Shown piece after piece: positions 7,399 through 15,644 of a stretch of 46,749 bases of DNA. A model generated the notes under the pieces. That model was given only the letters and a program-made list of their open reading frames with translations. It was not told where the DNA came from and ran no database searches. This stretch comes from Pseudomonadota bacterium (GTDB lineage Bacteria; Pseudomonadota; Alphaproteobacteria; Acetobacterales; Acetobacteraceae). Position numbers and translations under genes: made by a program. The stretch covers positions 1-46,749 of the forward strand of contig JAJZNE010000081.1 in the NCBI GenBank assembly GCA_021847995.1, given 5' to 3'. Position 1 is the first letter of the stretch. Every line of letters starts with the position of its first letter.

Positions 7399-7950
7399 CT
7401 ACTCCGCCCCGCTCTCGGCCGCTTCGGTCGGCGCCCCGGTGCCGGCGCCCATCAGATGCACGAGCTGCATGCGCGCGCGCGACACCCGCGCCTTCATCGT
7501 GCCGACAGGGACGTTGCAGATTTCCGCTGCTTCCTCGTAGCTCATGCCCTGTGCGCCGACCAGCACCAGCGCTTCGCGCAGGAGCGGCGGCAGAGCGAAA
7601 AGCTGCACCTGCAGATCGGCAAGATCGGCATGCGCATGCTGCGCCGGCGCACCGGCGGCGTCGGGCGGTGGGGCGTGCTGCAGGGCCGTCCGCTCACTGC
7701 GGCGGCGGCGCGCCTGTTCGTAGAAGGCATTGCGCAGGATCACGAAAAGCCAGGCCCGCATGCTGGTGCCCTGGCGGAACTGCGCCAGCGCCGCAAGCGC
7801 GCGGACCAGCGCCTCCTGCACCAGATCGTCGGCTTCGGCGCGCTGCGGCGCCAGGAAACGGGCGTAGGCGCGCAGATCGGCGATCAGCGGCAGCAGCGGC
7901 GCGCGTGCGTCATCCACCGCTGCATCACGGTCACGCCGGACGGATTTCAT
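7399..7950 (-). CDS. Second EcfG-like ECF sigma factor
   Basis: 183 residues starting MKSVRRD. Region 2 has ADDLVQEALVRAL, FRQGTSMRAWLFVILRNAFYEQARRR. Region 4 has LPPLLREALVLVGAQGMSYEEAAEICNVPVGTMKARVSRAR, which is very EcfG-like. It therefore looks like a paralogue of EcfG (6536-7147) in the same GSR locus. It is divergent from phyR across 65 bp. Alphaproteobacteria with several EcfG copies often use one as the main stress sigma factor and others as modulators. Which is which cannot be told here. TTGCAG-N18-TATTCC on the minus strand between the genes is a possible housekeeping promoter, but weak. Confidence 0.85.
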   Translation of the reverse strand: MKSVRRDRDAAVDDARAPLLPLIADLRAYARFLAPQRAEADDLVQEALVRALAALAQFRQGTSMRAWLFVILRNAFYEQARRRRSERTALQHAPPPDAAGAPAQHAHADLADLQVQLFALPPLLREALVLVGAQGMSYEEAAEICNVPVGTMKARVSRARMQLVHLMGAGTGAPTEAAESGAE

Positions 7951-7993
7951 GCCACCGCGCTTCCATAGGGCTGGAATAAGTTGATGACCCGAC

Positions 7994-8013
7994 CTTCTGC
8001 AAGGGGACAGAAG
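7994..8013 (+). promoter_or_regulatory. Hairpin presenting the phyR ribosome-binding site
   Basis: CTTCTG (7994-7999) and CAGAAG (8008-8013) form a perfect six-base-pair stem whose eight-base loop CAAGGGGA holds the phyR Shine-Dalgarno. The ATG follows two bases after the stem. The same palindrome could be a DNA operator in the 65-bp region shared with the divergent sigma gene. Confidence 0.45.
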
Positions 8014-8015
8014 CG

Positions 8016-8780
8016 ATGAGCGACCTGCGCCGTGATGAACTGCTGCGCGCGCTGCCCTACGCCCGCCGCTATGCCCGCGCGCTGACCGGTTCGCAGCGCG
8101 GCGGCGACCGTCTGGTTGCCGACAGCCTGCGGGGGATGCTGGCCGGCGACCTCGACTTTGCCGCACCGTCCGAACTGCGCCGCATCTTCTACGCCGAGGT
8201 GACGCGCCGCTTCAACGATCGCGAATTCAACGACCGCGAAGATCAGCCGCAGGCGCCACACGAACTCAGCGCCGCACAGCGCCAGCTTCTGCTGCTCACC
8301 TCGCTTGAGGAATTGCGGGTCGAGGAGGCTGCGCCGATCCTGGCGATGACGGCACCGCAGGCGGAACGGCAATTGCTGGCGGCGCGTGACCGGCTGCGCA
8401 ACGCCGCTGCGACCGATGTCCTGATCATCGAGGACGAGCCGATCATCGCCATGGATATCGAGGAGTTGGTTCACAACTGCGGCCATCGTGTGGTCGGCGT
8501 CGCCGCCACCGAGGCGGAGGCGGTGGCGATTGCGGCGCATACCCGGCCCGGCCTGATCCTGGCCGACATCAACCTCGGCGCCGGCGGCGACGGCACCGCC
8601 GCGGTCGCACGCATCCTGGAACGCCACCGCGTGCCGGTGATCTTTGTCACCGCCTATCCCGAACGCCTGCTGACCGGCGAAGCCCCGGAACCTGCCTTCG
8701 TCATCACCAAACCGTTCGAGCCGGTGACCCTCGCCATCGCGACCTACCAGGCGGTCACCGGCGGCCTGCGCATCGGCTGA
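8016..8780 (+). CDS. phyR: General stress response regulator PhyR
   Basis: 254 residues. The N-terminal half (about 1-125) is a degenerate sigma-factor-like domain that mimics EcfG and binds NepR. The C-terminal half (about 134-254) is a receiver domain, with the acidic pocket IIEDEP, phospho-acceptor Asp184 in LADINLG, and the conserved Lys in ITKPFEP. Phosphorylation by HisKA_2/HWE kinases frees the sigma-like domain to sequester NepR and release EcfG. It is divergent from the second EcfG-like gene and beside ecfG-nepR, the classical locus. Unusual: a 15-bp direct repeat gives [11 protein letters not shown] near residues 66-76, between the two sigma-like subdomains. Confidence 0.95.
   Translation: MSDLRRDELLRALPYARRYARALTGSQRGGDRLVADSLRGMLAGDLDFAAPSELRRIFYAEVTRRFNDREFNDREDQPQAPHELSAAQRQLLLLTSLEELRVEEAAPILAMTAPQAERQLLAARDRLRNAAATDVLIIEDEPIIAMDIEELVHNCGHRVVGVAATEAEAVAIAAHTRPGLILADINLGAGGDGTAAVARILERHRVPVIFVTAYPERLLTGEAPEPAFVITKPFEPVTLAIATYQAVTGGLRIG
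8211..8240 (+). repeat. 15-bp tandem duplication inside phyR
   Basis: TTCAACGATCGCGAA (8211-8225) is followed directly by TTCAACGACCGCGAA (8226-8240), one mismatch in 15, encoding FNDRE twice in frame. Confidence 0.85.
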
Positions 8781-8866
8781 AACCGTTGCACGGCCCGCGC
8801 GTTGCCGCCGCGCAACCGATGGCGCGCGCCCGGCAGGGCGCCGCGCGGACAGGCAGGGGCCGGCAC

Positions 8867-9049
8867 ATGCTGTTGAACTGGACCATGATTTTTCTGGTCA
8901 TCGCGCTGGTGGCGGCGGTGCTGGGCTTCTCCGGCCTCGCCTCGGCCGCCGCCGGCATCGCGCGCGTGCTGTTCGGCATCTTCCTCGTGCTGTTCCTGCT
9001 CTCCCTGCTGCTGCGGGCCGGGTATCTGCCCGGCTATCGGCACGGCTGA
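8867..9049 (+). CDS. DUF1328 small membrane protein (YtjA-like)
   Basis: 60 residues. The start ATG follows AGGCAGGGG. The protein has two hydrophobic helices ([17 protein letters not shown] and [18 protein letters not shown]) linked by GLASAAAGI, the DUF1328 pattern of tiny inner-membrane proteins. It begins 86 bp after phyR on the same strand and may be read with it. DUF1328 genes are often stress-induced in alphaproteobacteria, which fits the neighbourhood, but no GGAAC-type promoter is visible directly before it. Function unknown. Confidence 0.8.
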   Translation: MLLNWTMIFLVIALVAAVLGFSGLASAAAGIARVLFGIFLVLFLLSLLLRAGYLPGYRHG

Positions 9050-9090
9050 CCGTGACGCAACGTGGCCGGGAGCGGCGGGGTTGCCGGCAG

Positions 9091-9116
9091 GGAACCGCGG
9101 GCACCGAAACCGGTTT
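9091..9116 (+). promoter_or_regulatory. EcfG-dependent promoter of the glgE operon
   Basis: GGAACC (9091-9096), a 15-nt spacer, and GGTTT (9112-9116) fit the EcfG consensus GGAACC-N15-17-CGTTT with one mismatch. It is the only such site in the 76 bp between the DUF1328 gene and glgE. Expected initiation (about 6-9 bases after the -10 element) falls at about 9122-9126, essentially on the glgE ATG at 9126, and no Shine-Dalgarno lies between. A leaderless transcript is therefore likely. Confidence 0.7.
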
Positions 9117-9125
9117 GCTCCGGTC

Positions 9126-12100
9126 ATGACGCCCCCGCTCGACCCCCCCGCCGCCGCCATTGCCGGCGAACGCCCCCGCTTGGCCCCGGCGCAGACCGCC
9201 GGCCCGCGCATCTACTACCTTCATCCGCTGCGCGCGGGCGCGCTGGCGGCGTGGGGGGTGCATCTCGACCGGGCGGCGCGGCTCGGCTTCTCCCATCTGC
9301 TGCTGGCGCCCCCGTTCCGCGGCGCCGATCTGTTCGTGGCCGAGGATCTCGACCGCCCGCACCCGGCCCTCGCCGCCGGCGAGGATGCGGAGGACGCGCT
9401 GCGGCGGATCGTTGCGGCCTGCGCCGCCCACGGACTGACGCCGCTGCTCGATGTGATGCCGGACCATCTCGCCGCCGCCGGGCCGACGGCCGCCGCGCAT
9501 CCGCATATCTTCCGCCCCCCCGACCCCGCCCGCGCGCTCGACCCGCGCAGCTATGCGCCGGAGGGAGATGTCGCCCGCGCCCGCTTCGATGACGCGGCGG
9601 AGGCGGTGGCGGCGTGGTGGGGCGCAAAGCTGCGCCATTGGCAGGAGATCGGGTTCGCCGGCTTCCGCCTCGCCTCCCTCGCCGCCATTCCGGCGGCCGC
9701 GCTGCGCCTGCTCGCGGCGACGGCGCGGGAGGGGGGGCGACGCCTGCTGCTGCTCGGCTGGACGCCGGGGCTGCCGGCCGACCGCCAGAGCGCGCTTGCC
9801 GGATGCGGCCTCGATTACGTGTTCTCCTCGCTGCCGTGGTGGGATTTCCGTGCCGAATGGCTGTGGACGGAGACCGAGCGGCTGCGCGCCGTCGCCGCCC
9901 TGCTGGCCCCGGTGGAGGCGCCGTTCGCCACCCGTCTTGCCGCCCGCATCGCCGACCCGGCGCTGCGTGAAGTCGCCTGCCGCCGTGCCGCCGGCTTTGC
10001 CGCCGCCTTCGGCGATGGCTGGATGCTGCCGATGGGGGCCGAGGCGGCGGCGACCGACCGCATGGATGCCGGGCGTGACCGCCCGGTCGCGGTCGCGACG
10101 CGCCCCGCCCTCGCCGCCGCCATCGTCGCAGCCAATGACGCCACCCTGCCGGCCGGGCCGCCCCGGCTGCTGACTGCGCCGGAAGCATCGGTGGTGGCGC
10201 TGCTGCGCAGCGACCCCGCCAGCGAGAGCGGCATGCTGATCGCCGCCAATGCCGAACTGGACCGCCCGGTCCGCGCGGCATTCGGCCCGCTGCTCGGCGC
10301 CTGGCAGGGGGCGGAAACGCCGCAGCTGCTCGGCCCGGGCGAGGTGGTGCTGCGCGCCGTCTCCGCACCGCCGCCGATCACCCGCGCCCGGCCGCCCCTG
10401 GCGCGCAGCGCCGAGGCGGCCGCGCGCGCCCCGCGCATCGCGATCGAGCAGGTGACGCCCGGCGTCGAGAGCGGTCGCTTCGCCGCCAAGCGCGTGGTCG
10501 GCGAGGAGGTCGTGGTCGAGGCCGACATCCTGTGCGACGGCCACGACCGGCTGGCGGTGGCGCTGCTGTGGCGCAGCGCCGACGAGGCAGGCTGGCGGCA
10601 GGCGCGCATGCGCCCGCTCGGCAACGACCGCTGGGCCGGCAGCTTTCCGCTCACCCGCGTCGGCCCCTGGCTGTTCACGATCGAGGCATGGCGCGACGCA
10701 TTCGCGACCTTCTGCGACGAACTCGGCAAGAAGCACGCCGCCGGCGTCGATCTGCGGCTGGAGCTGACGGAGGGACGCGCGATGGTGGCGCAGGCGGCCG
10801 AGCGCGTGCCGGCGCTGCGGCGCGTTGCCGCCGATCTGGCCGTTTCCGATCCGGCGGCGCAGGTGGCGCTGCTGCTCGCTGCGGGCACCGCCGCGCTGAT
10901 GGCGGAGGCGGACACGCGGCCATTCGCGGTGCGTCTCGCGACACCCTATCCGGTGGATGCCGACCGGCGCATCGCCGCCTTCGCCGCCTGGTACGAACTG
11001 TTCCCGCGTTCCATGAGCGACGACCCGGCGCGGCACGGCACCTTCGCCGACGTGATCCGCCACCTGCCGCGCATCCGCGACATGGGATTCGACGTGCTCT
11101 ATTTCCCGCCGATCCATCCGATCGGGCACACCAACCGCAAGGGCCGCAACAATGCGCTGCACGCCGGCCCGGACGATCCCGGCAGCCCCTATGCGATCGG
11201 CAGCGCCGAGGGCGGCCACGAGGCGATCCATCCGGCGCTCGGCAGCCTCGACGATTTCCGCCGCCTGCGCGAGTCGGCGGCGGCAGAGGGGATCGAGCTC
11301 GCGCTCGACTTCGCCATCCAGTGCTCGCCCGACCATCCATGGCTTGGCCAGCACCGCGAATGGTTCGAATGGCGGCCCGACGGATCGCTGAAATACGCCG
11401 AGAATCCACCGAAGAAATACGAGGACATCGTCAACGTCGCGTTCTACGCACCGGGCGCCGTGCCCGATTTGTGGGTGGCGCTGTGCGAGGTGGTGCGCTT
11501 CTGGGCGGCACAGGGCGTGCGCATCTTCCGCGTTGACAACCCGCATACCAAGCCGTTCCCGTTCTGGGAATGGCTGATCGGGACCGTGCGCGCGGACCAC
11601 CCGGACGCGATCTTCCTCGCCGAGGCGTTCACCCGGCCCAAGATCATGCGCCGCCTCGGCAAGCTCGGCTTCACCCAGTCCTATACCTACTTCACCTGGC
11701 GCAACAGCGCGCGGGAGATGGCGGAGTACGTGACCGAACTGGCCGGCGAGAGCGCCGATTACATGCGCCCCAACTTCTTCGTCAACACGCCGGACATCAA
11801 CCCGGTGTTCCTGCAATCCGCCGGCCGCCCGGGCTTCCTGATCCGCGCCGCCCTGGCCGCGACGCTGTCCGGCCTGTGGGGGGTCTACAGCGGCTTCGAA
11901 CTGTGCGAGGCGGCGGCGCTGCCGGGGCGGGAGGAATACCGCGATTCCGAGAAATACCAAATCCGTGCCTGGGACTGGGACCGGCCGGGCAACATCGTGG
12001 CCGAGATCGCACAGCTCAACCGCATCCGCCGCCACAATCCCGCCCTGCATTCGCAGCGCGGCGTCAGCTTTCTTGCGGCAGGAAACGACCATCTTCTGGT

Positions 12101-12341
12101 CTACGAGAAGGCGCTGCCGGACCGCAGCAACGTGCTGCTGGTCGCGGTCAGCTTCGATCCGCTGCGCCCGCAGGCGGGCGACGTCGAGCTGCCGCTTTGG
12201 AAATGGGGCCTTTCCGACACCGCCGCCCTGCTGGCCGAGGATCTGCTGGCCGAGACGCCGGCGGTCTGGCAGGGCAGACGGCGGCGCATCGCGCTCACGC
12301 CCGAAGCACCCTATGCTGTCTGGCGGCTCCGCCCCGCCTGA
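9126..12341 (+). CDS. glgE: Alpha-1,4-glucan:maltose-1-phosphate maltosyltransferase GlgE, with N-terminal amylase-like domain
   Basis: 1071 residues, against about 660-700 for actinobacterial GlgE. The C-terminal part (about 440-1071) is a full GlgE: N-domain, then YFPPIHPIGHTNRKGRNN, IQCSPDHPW, nucleophile Asp804 in FRVDNPHTKP, acid/base Glu833 in FLAEAFTRP. It extends alpha-1,4-glucan with maltose units from maltose 1-phosphate. The N-terminal portion (about 25-435) resembles a GH13 barrel but looks inactive: the expected GFRxD reads GFRLAS, Ala183 replacing the nucleophile, and the acid/base strand reads LLLGWTPG. It may bind glucan or scaffold the enzyme. First gene of the seven-gene operon; treS follows after 9 bp with its own GAGGA. 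Confidence 0.93.
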   Translation: MTPPLDPPAAAIAGERPRLAPAQTAGPRIYYLHPLRAGALAAWGVHLDRAARLGFSHLLLAPPFRGADLFVAEDLDRPHPALAAGEDAEDALRRIVAACAAHGLTPLLDVMPDHLAAAGPTAAAHPHIFRPPDPARALDPRSYAPEGDVARARFDDAAEAVAAWWGAKLRHWQEIGFAGFRLASLAAIPAAALRLLAATAREGGRRLLLLGWTPGLPADRQSALAGCGLDYVFSSLPWWDFRAEWLWTETERLRAVAALLAPVEAPFATRLAARIADPALREVACRRAAGFAAAFGDGWMLPMGAEAAATDRMDAGRDRPVAVATRPALAAAIVAANDATLPAGPPRLLTAPEASVVALLRSDPASESGMLIAANAELDRPVRAAFGPLLGAWQGAETPQLLGPGEVVLRAVSAPPPITRARPPLARSAEAAARAPRIAIEQVTPGVESGRFAAKRVVGEEVVVEADILCDGHDRLAVALLWRSADEAGWRQARMRPLGNDRWAGSFPLTRVGPWLFTIEAWRDAFATFCDELGKKHAAGVDLRLELTEGRAMVAQAAERVPALRRVAADLAVSDPAAQVALLLAAGTAALMAEADTRPFAVRLATPYPVDADRRIAAFAAWYELFPRSMSDDPARHGTFADVIRHLPRIRDMGFDVLYFPPIHPIGHTNRKGRNNALHAGPDDPGSPYAIGSAEGGHEAIHPALGSLDDFRRLRESAAAEGIELALDFAIQCSPDHPWLGQHREWFEWRPDGSLKYAENPPKKYEDIVNVAFYAPGAVPDLWVALCEVVRFWAAQGVRIFRVDNPHTKPFPFWEWLIGTVRADHPDAIFLAEAFTRPKIMRRLGKLGFTQSYTYFTWRNSAREMAEYVTELAGESADYMRPNFFVNTPDINPVFLQSAGRPGFLIRAALAATLSGLWGVYSGFELCEAAALPGREEYRDSEKYQIRAWDWDRPGNIVAEIAQLNRIRRHNPALHSQRGVSFLAAGNDHLLVYEKALPDRSNVLLVAVSFDPLRPQAGDVELPLWKWGLSDTAALLAEDLLAETPAVWQGRRRRIALTPEAPYAVWRLRPA

Positions 12342-12350
12342 GGACGCTTC

Positions 12351-15300
12351 ATGACCGAACAAGCCCCAATGGCCGACCCGCTCTGGTACAAGGATGCGGT
12401 GATCTACCAGTTGCACGTCAAGTCGTTCTTCGACGCCGACAACGACGGCGTCGGCGACTTCCGTGGCCTGCTGGAGAAGCTCGACTATATCGCGGAGCTG
12501 GGTGTCACCGCGATCTGGCTGCTGCCGTTCTATCCCAGCCCGCGGCGCGACGACGGCTATGACATCGCCGACTACCGCGGCGTGCACCCCGAATTCGGCA
12601 ATCTCGGCGACGTGCGGCGGCTGATTTCGGCGGCGCATGAGCGGGGCCTGCGCGTCATCACCGAACTCGTGGTCAACCATACCAGCGACCAGCATCCCTG
12701 GTTCCAGCGCGCGCGGCAGGCGAAGCCCGGCACGGTGGCGCGCAACTTCTATGTCTGGTCCGACAGCGACCAGAAATATGCGGGCACCCGCGTCATCTTC
12801 ATCGACACTGAAAAGAGCAACTGGACGTGGGATCCGGTGGCCGGCGCCTATTTCTGGCACCGCTTCTACTCGCATCAGCCCGACCTCAATTTCGACAATC
12901 CGCGGGTGATGCAGGAAGTGCTGTCGGTGATGCGGTTCTGGCTGGAAATGGGGATCGACGGCCTGCGCCTCGATGCGGTGCCCTACCTGGTCGAGCGCGA
13001 GGGCACGATCAACGAGAACCTGCCGGAGACGCATGCCGTGCTGAAGCGGATCCGGGCCGAGCTCGACCGCGCGGCACCGGGCCGGATGCTGCTGGCGGAG
13101 GCGAACCAGTGGCCGGAGGATGCGCAGCAGTATTTCGGCGACGGCGACGAATGCAACATGTGCTTCCACTTCCCGCTGATGCCGCGCATGTACATGGCAA
13201 TCGCGCGCGAGGACCGCTTCCCGATCACCGACATCCTCCGCCAGACGCCGGAGATTCCTGCCAACTGCCAATGGGCCATCTTCCTGCGCAACCACGACGA
13301 ACTGACGCTGGAGATGGTGACCGACAGCGAGCGGGACTATCTTTGGGAGACCTATGCGGCCGACCGGCGCGCGCGCCTCAATCTCGGCATCCGCCGCCGC
13401 CTTGCGCCGCTGCTGGAACGCGACCGGCGGCGCATCGAGCTGATGAACGGCCTGCTGCTCTCCATGCCCGGCACGCCGGTGATCTATTATGGCGACGAGA
13501 TCGGCATGGGCGACAACATCCATCTCGGCGACCGCGACGGGGTGCGCACACCGATGCAGTGGTCGCCGGACCGCAACGGCGGCTTCTCGCGCGCCGATCC
13601 GGCGCGTCTCGTGCTGCCGGTCATCATGGACCCGCTCTATGGCTACGAGGCGGTGAATGTCGAGGCGCAGGCGGCCGATCCGCATTCGCTGCTCAACTGG
13701 ATGCGGCGCATGCTGGCGGTGCGCCGCCGCTTTTCCGCGTTCGGGCGCGGTACGCTGCGCTTCCTCTATCCCGGCAACCGCAAGGTGCTGGCCTTCCTGC
13801 GCGAGATCGACGGGGCCGAGCCGGGCGAGGTGGTGCTGTGCGTGAGCAACCTCTCGCGCACCGCGCAGGCGGTGGAGCTCGACCTGTCGTCCTATGCCGG
13901 GCGCGTGCCGGTCGATATGGTGGGTGGTGCGATCTTTCCGCCGATCGGGCAGCTTTCCTATCTGCTCACCCTGCAGCCGTACGGCTTCTTCTGGTTCCTG
14001 CTGAGCGCCGGGACGCAACTTCCCCCCTGGATCGTGCGTCCTCCTGAACCTCTGCCGGAGTTCGCGACCTTGGTCATCCGCACCGATATCGCCGAGGCGT
14101 TGCAGCCGCCGGGCCGCGCCATCCTGGAAGGCGAGTCGCTGCCCGCCTGGCTGCCGAAGCGGCGCTGGTTCGCTGCCAAGGACAAGCAGCTGCGCGGCAC
14201 CCGCATCGCCTATGCGGTGCCGCTGCCGGACGCCCCCGACGTGGTGCTGGCAGAGGTCGCCGCCGAACTGCCCGACACCACCGAGAACTATGTCGTGCCG
14301 CTCGGCATCGCATGGGAGGAGGCGCGACCTTCGCCGCTGCCCCAGCAGCTTGCCCTGGCGCGCGTGCGGCGCGGCCGGCGTGTCGGCGTCATCACCGATG
14401 CCTTCGCCATCGATGCGCTGGCGGTCGGTGTCGCTGCGGCGCTGCGGCGCCAGCAAAGCCTGCCGCTGCCCGACGGCGGGACACTGCGCTTCCTGCCGAC
14501 CGCGCGGATGGCGGAGACCGAGCTGCAGACAGCCCCCGACATCCGCCGCCTGTCGGCCGAGCAGTCCAACAGCTCGCTGATCATCGGCGACATGCTGGTG
14601 CTGAAGCTGGTGCGCCGCGTCGCCGCCGGCATCAACCCGGAAGTGGAGATGACGCGCGTGCTGACGGCCCGCGGCTACGCCAACAGTCCGCCGCTGTTCG
14701 GCGAGGTTGCGCGCATTGCTGCCGACGGCACGCCGCACACGCTGATGCTGGTGCAGGGGTTCGTGCGCAACCAGGGTGACGGCTGGGGCTGGACGCTCGA
14801 CTTTCTCGCACGTACCATCGAGGAATTGGCGGTGACCGGCCACCACGACGAGGCGGCACACGAAGCCTTCGCCAGCTATGCCCCGTTCGCGACCGCGATC
14901 GGAAAGCGGCTCGGCGAATTGCATACGGTGCTGAGCGAGCCGACCGGGGATGCGGATTTCGCGCCCGAGGAGGCGGACACCGCCGACCTGGCGCGCTGGG
15001 CCGAGGGCGCCCGCGAACAGCTTGCCGGTGCGCTGGCGGCGCTGCGCGCACCGCACGACTGGCTGGACGAGGACAGCCGCAGCGCGGCGGAGCAGGTTCT
15101 CGCCCGCGGCGACGCCCTGCACGAGGCCATCGGCACACTCGCCGCGGCCGGCCGGGGATCGCTGCTGACGCGCGTGCACGGCGATTTTCATCTCGGCCAG
15201 GTGCTGGTGGTGCAGGGCGACGCCTTCATCATCGATTTCGAGGGGGAGCCGGCGCGCCCCGCGGCGCAGCGGCGGCTGAAATCCAGCCCGCTGCGCGATG

Positions 15301-15644
15301 TCGCCGGCCTGCTGCGCAGCTTCGACTATGCCGCCGCCGCCGCCGCACCCGGCCGCGGCGCGGCCTCACCCTCCACCGAGGAGCGGCGGGGACCGCTGCT
15401 CGAACGTTTCCGCGTCGATGCCGCGCAACGCTTCCTCGACTGCTACCGCGCGGTGCTGAACGAGGCGCCGCGCCGCTGGGTGACGGCGGAAGCGGAAGCG
15501 AAGCTGCTCGATCTGTTCCTGCTGGAGAAGGCGGCCTACGAAATCCGCTATGAGGCGGCGAACCGGCCGGCATGGCTGCCGATTCCGCTGCGCGGTCTGG
15601 CCGCAATCGCGGAACGGTTGCTGGCGCCCGGATACGCGGCATGA
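12351..15644 (+). CDS. treS: Trehalose synthase TreS fused to maltokinase
   Basis: 1097 residues in two enzymes. Residues about 10-560 are a GH13 trehalose synthase (maltose/trehalose isomerase): [18 protein letters not shown], nucleophile Asp208 in GLRLDAVPY, acid/base Glu250 in LLAEANQWP, and [13 protein letters not shown]. Residues about 565-1097 are a maltokinase (Pep2/Mak): [12 protein letters not shown], catalytic Asp945 in VHGDFHLGQ and metal-binding Asp962 in IIDFEGEP. Together they convert trehalose to maltose to maltose 1-phosphate, the substrate of GlgE next door. Such fusions are common. No truncation or frameshift is visible. The stop overlaps the glgB ATG by four bases. Confidence 0.95.
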   Translation: MTEQAPMADPLWYKDAVIYQLHVKSFFDADNDGVGDFRGLLEKLDYIAELGVTAIWLLPFYPSPRRDDGYDIADYRGVHPEFGNLGDVRRLISAAHERGLRVITELVVNHTSDQHPWFQRARQAKPGTVARNFYVWSDSDQKYAGTRVIFIDTEKSNWTWDPVAGAYFWHRFYSHQPDLNFDNPRVMQEVLSVMRFWLEMGIDGLRLDAVPYLVEREGTINENLPETHAVLKRIRAELDRAAPGRMLLAEANQWPEDAQQYFGDGDECNMCFHFPLMPRMYMAIAREDRFPITDILRQTPEIPANCQWAIFLRNHDELTLEMVTDSERDYLWETYAADRRARLNLGIRRRLAPLLERDRRRIELMNGLLLSMPGTPVIYYGDEIGMGDNIHLGDRDGVRTPMQWSPDRNGGFSRADPARLVLPVIMDPLYGYEAVNVEAQAADPHSLLNWMRRMLAVRRRFSAFGRGTLRFLYPGNRKVLAFLREIDGAEPGEVVLCVSNLSRTAQAVELDLSSYAGRVPVDMVGGAIFPPIGQLSYLLTLQPYGFFWFLLSAGTQLPPWIVRPPEPLPEFATLVIRTDIAEALQPPGRAILEGESLPAWLPKRRWFAAKDKQLRGTRIAYAVPLPDAPDVVLAEVAAELPDTTENYVVPLGIAWEEARPSPLPQQLALARVRRGRRVGVITDAFAIDALAVGVAAALRRQQSLPLPDGGTLRFLPTARMAETELQTAPDIRRLSAEQSNSSLIIGDMLVLKLVRRVAAGINPEVEMTRVLTARGYANSPPLFGEVARIAADGTPHTLMLVQGFVRNQGDGWGWTLDFLARTIEELAVTGHHDEAAHEAFASYAPFATAIGKRLGELHTVLSEPTGDADFAPEEADTADLARWAEGAREQLAGALAALRAPHDWLDEDSRSAAEQVLARGDALHEAIGTLAAAGRGSLLTRVHGDFHLGQVLVVQGDAFIIDFEGEPARPAAQRRLKSSPLRDVAGLLRSFDYAAAAAAPGRGAASPSTEERRGPLLERFRVDAAQRFLDCYRAVLNEAPRRWVTAEAEAKLLDLFLLEKAAYEIRYEAANRPAWLPIPLRGLAAIAERLLAPGYAA

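Noticed and set aside
7291..7968. Plus-strand frame beginning ATG after GGGGACGG, opposite the second EcfG gene
   Set aside because: Lies antisense to a clear sigma factor and has His/Arg-rich composition with no recognisable fold.
8687..8717. GGAAC followed by CGTT inside phyR as an EcfG promoter for the DUF1328 gene
   Set aside because: Spacer is about 21 nt, too long for the EcfG consensus of 16-17.
8898..15191. A 6.3-kb stop-free frame on the minus strand opposite glgE and treS
   Set aside because: It mirrors real genes with full motifs on plus. Such long antisense frames arise from third-position GC bias; its translation is low-complexity Arg/Gly/Ala/His-rich with no domain.
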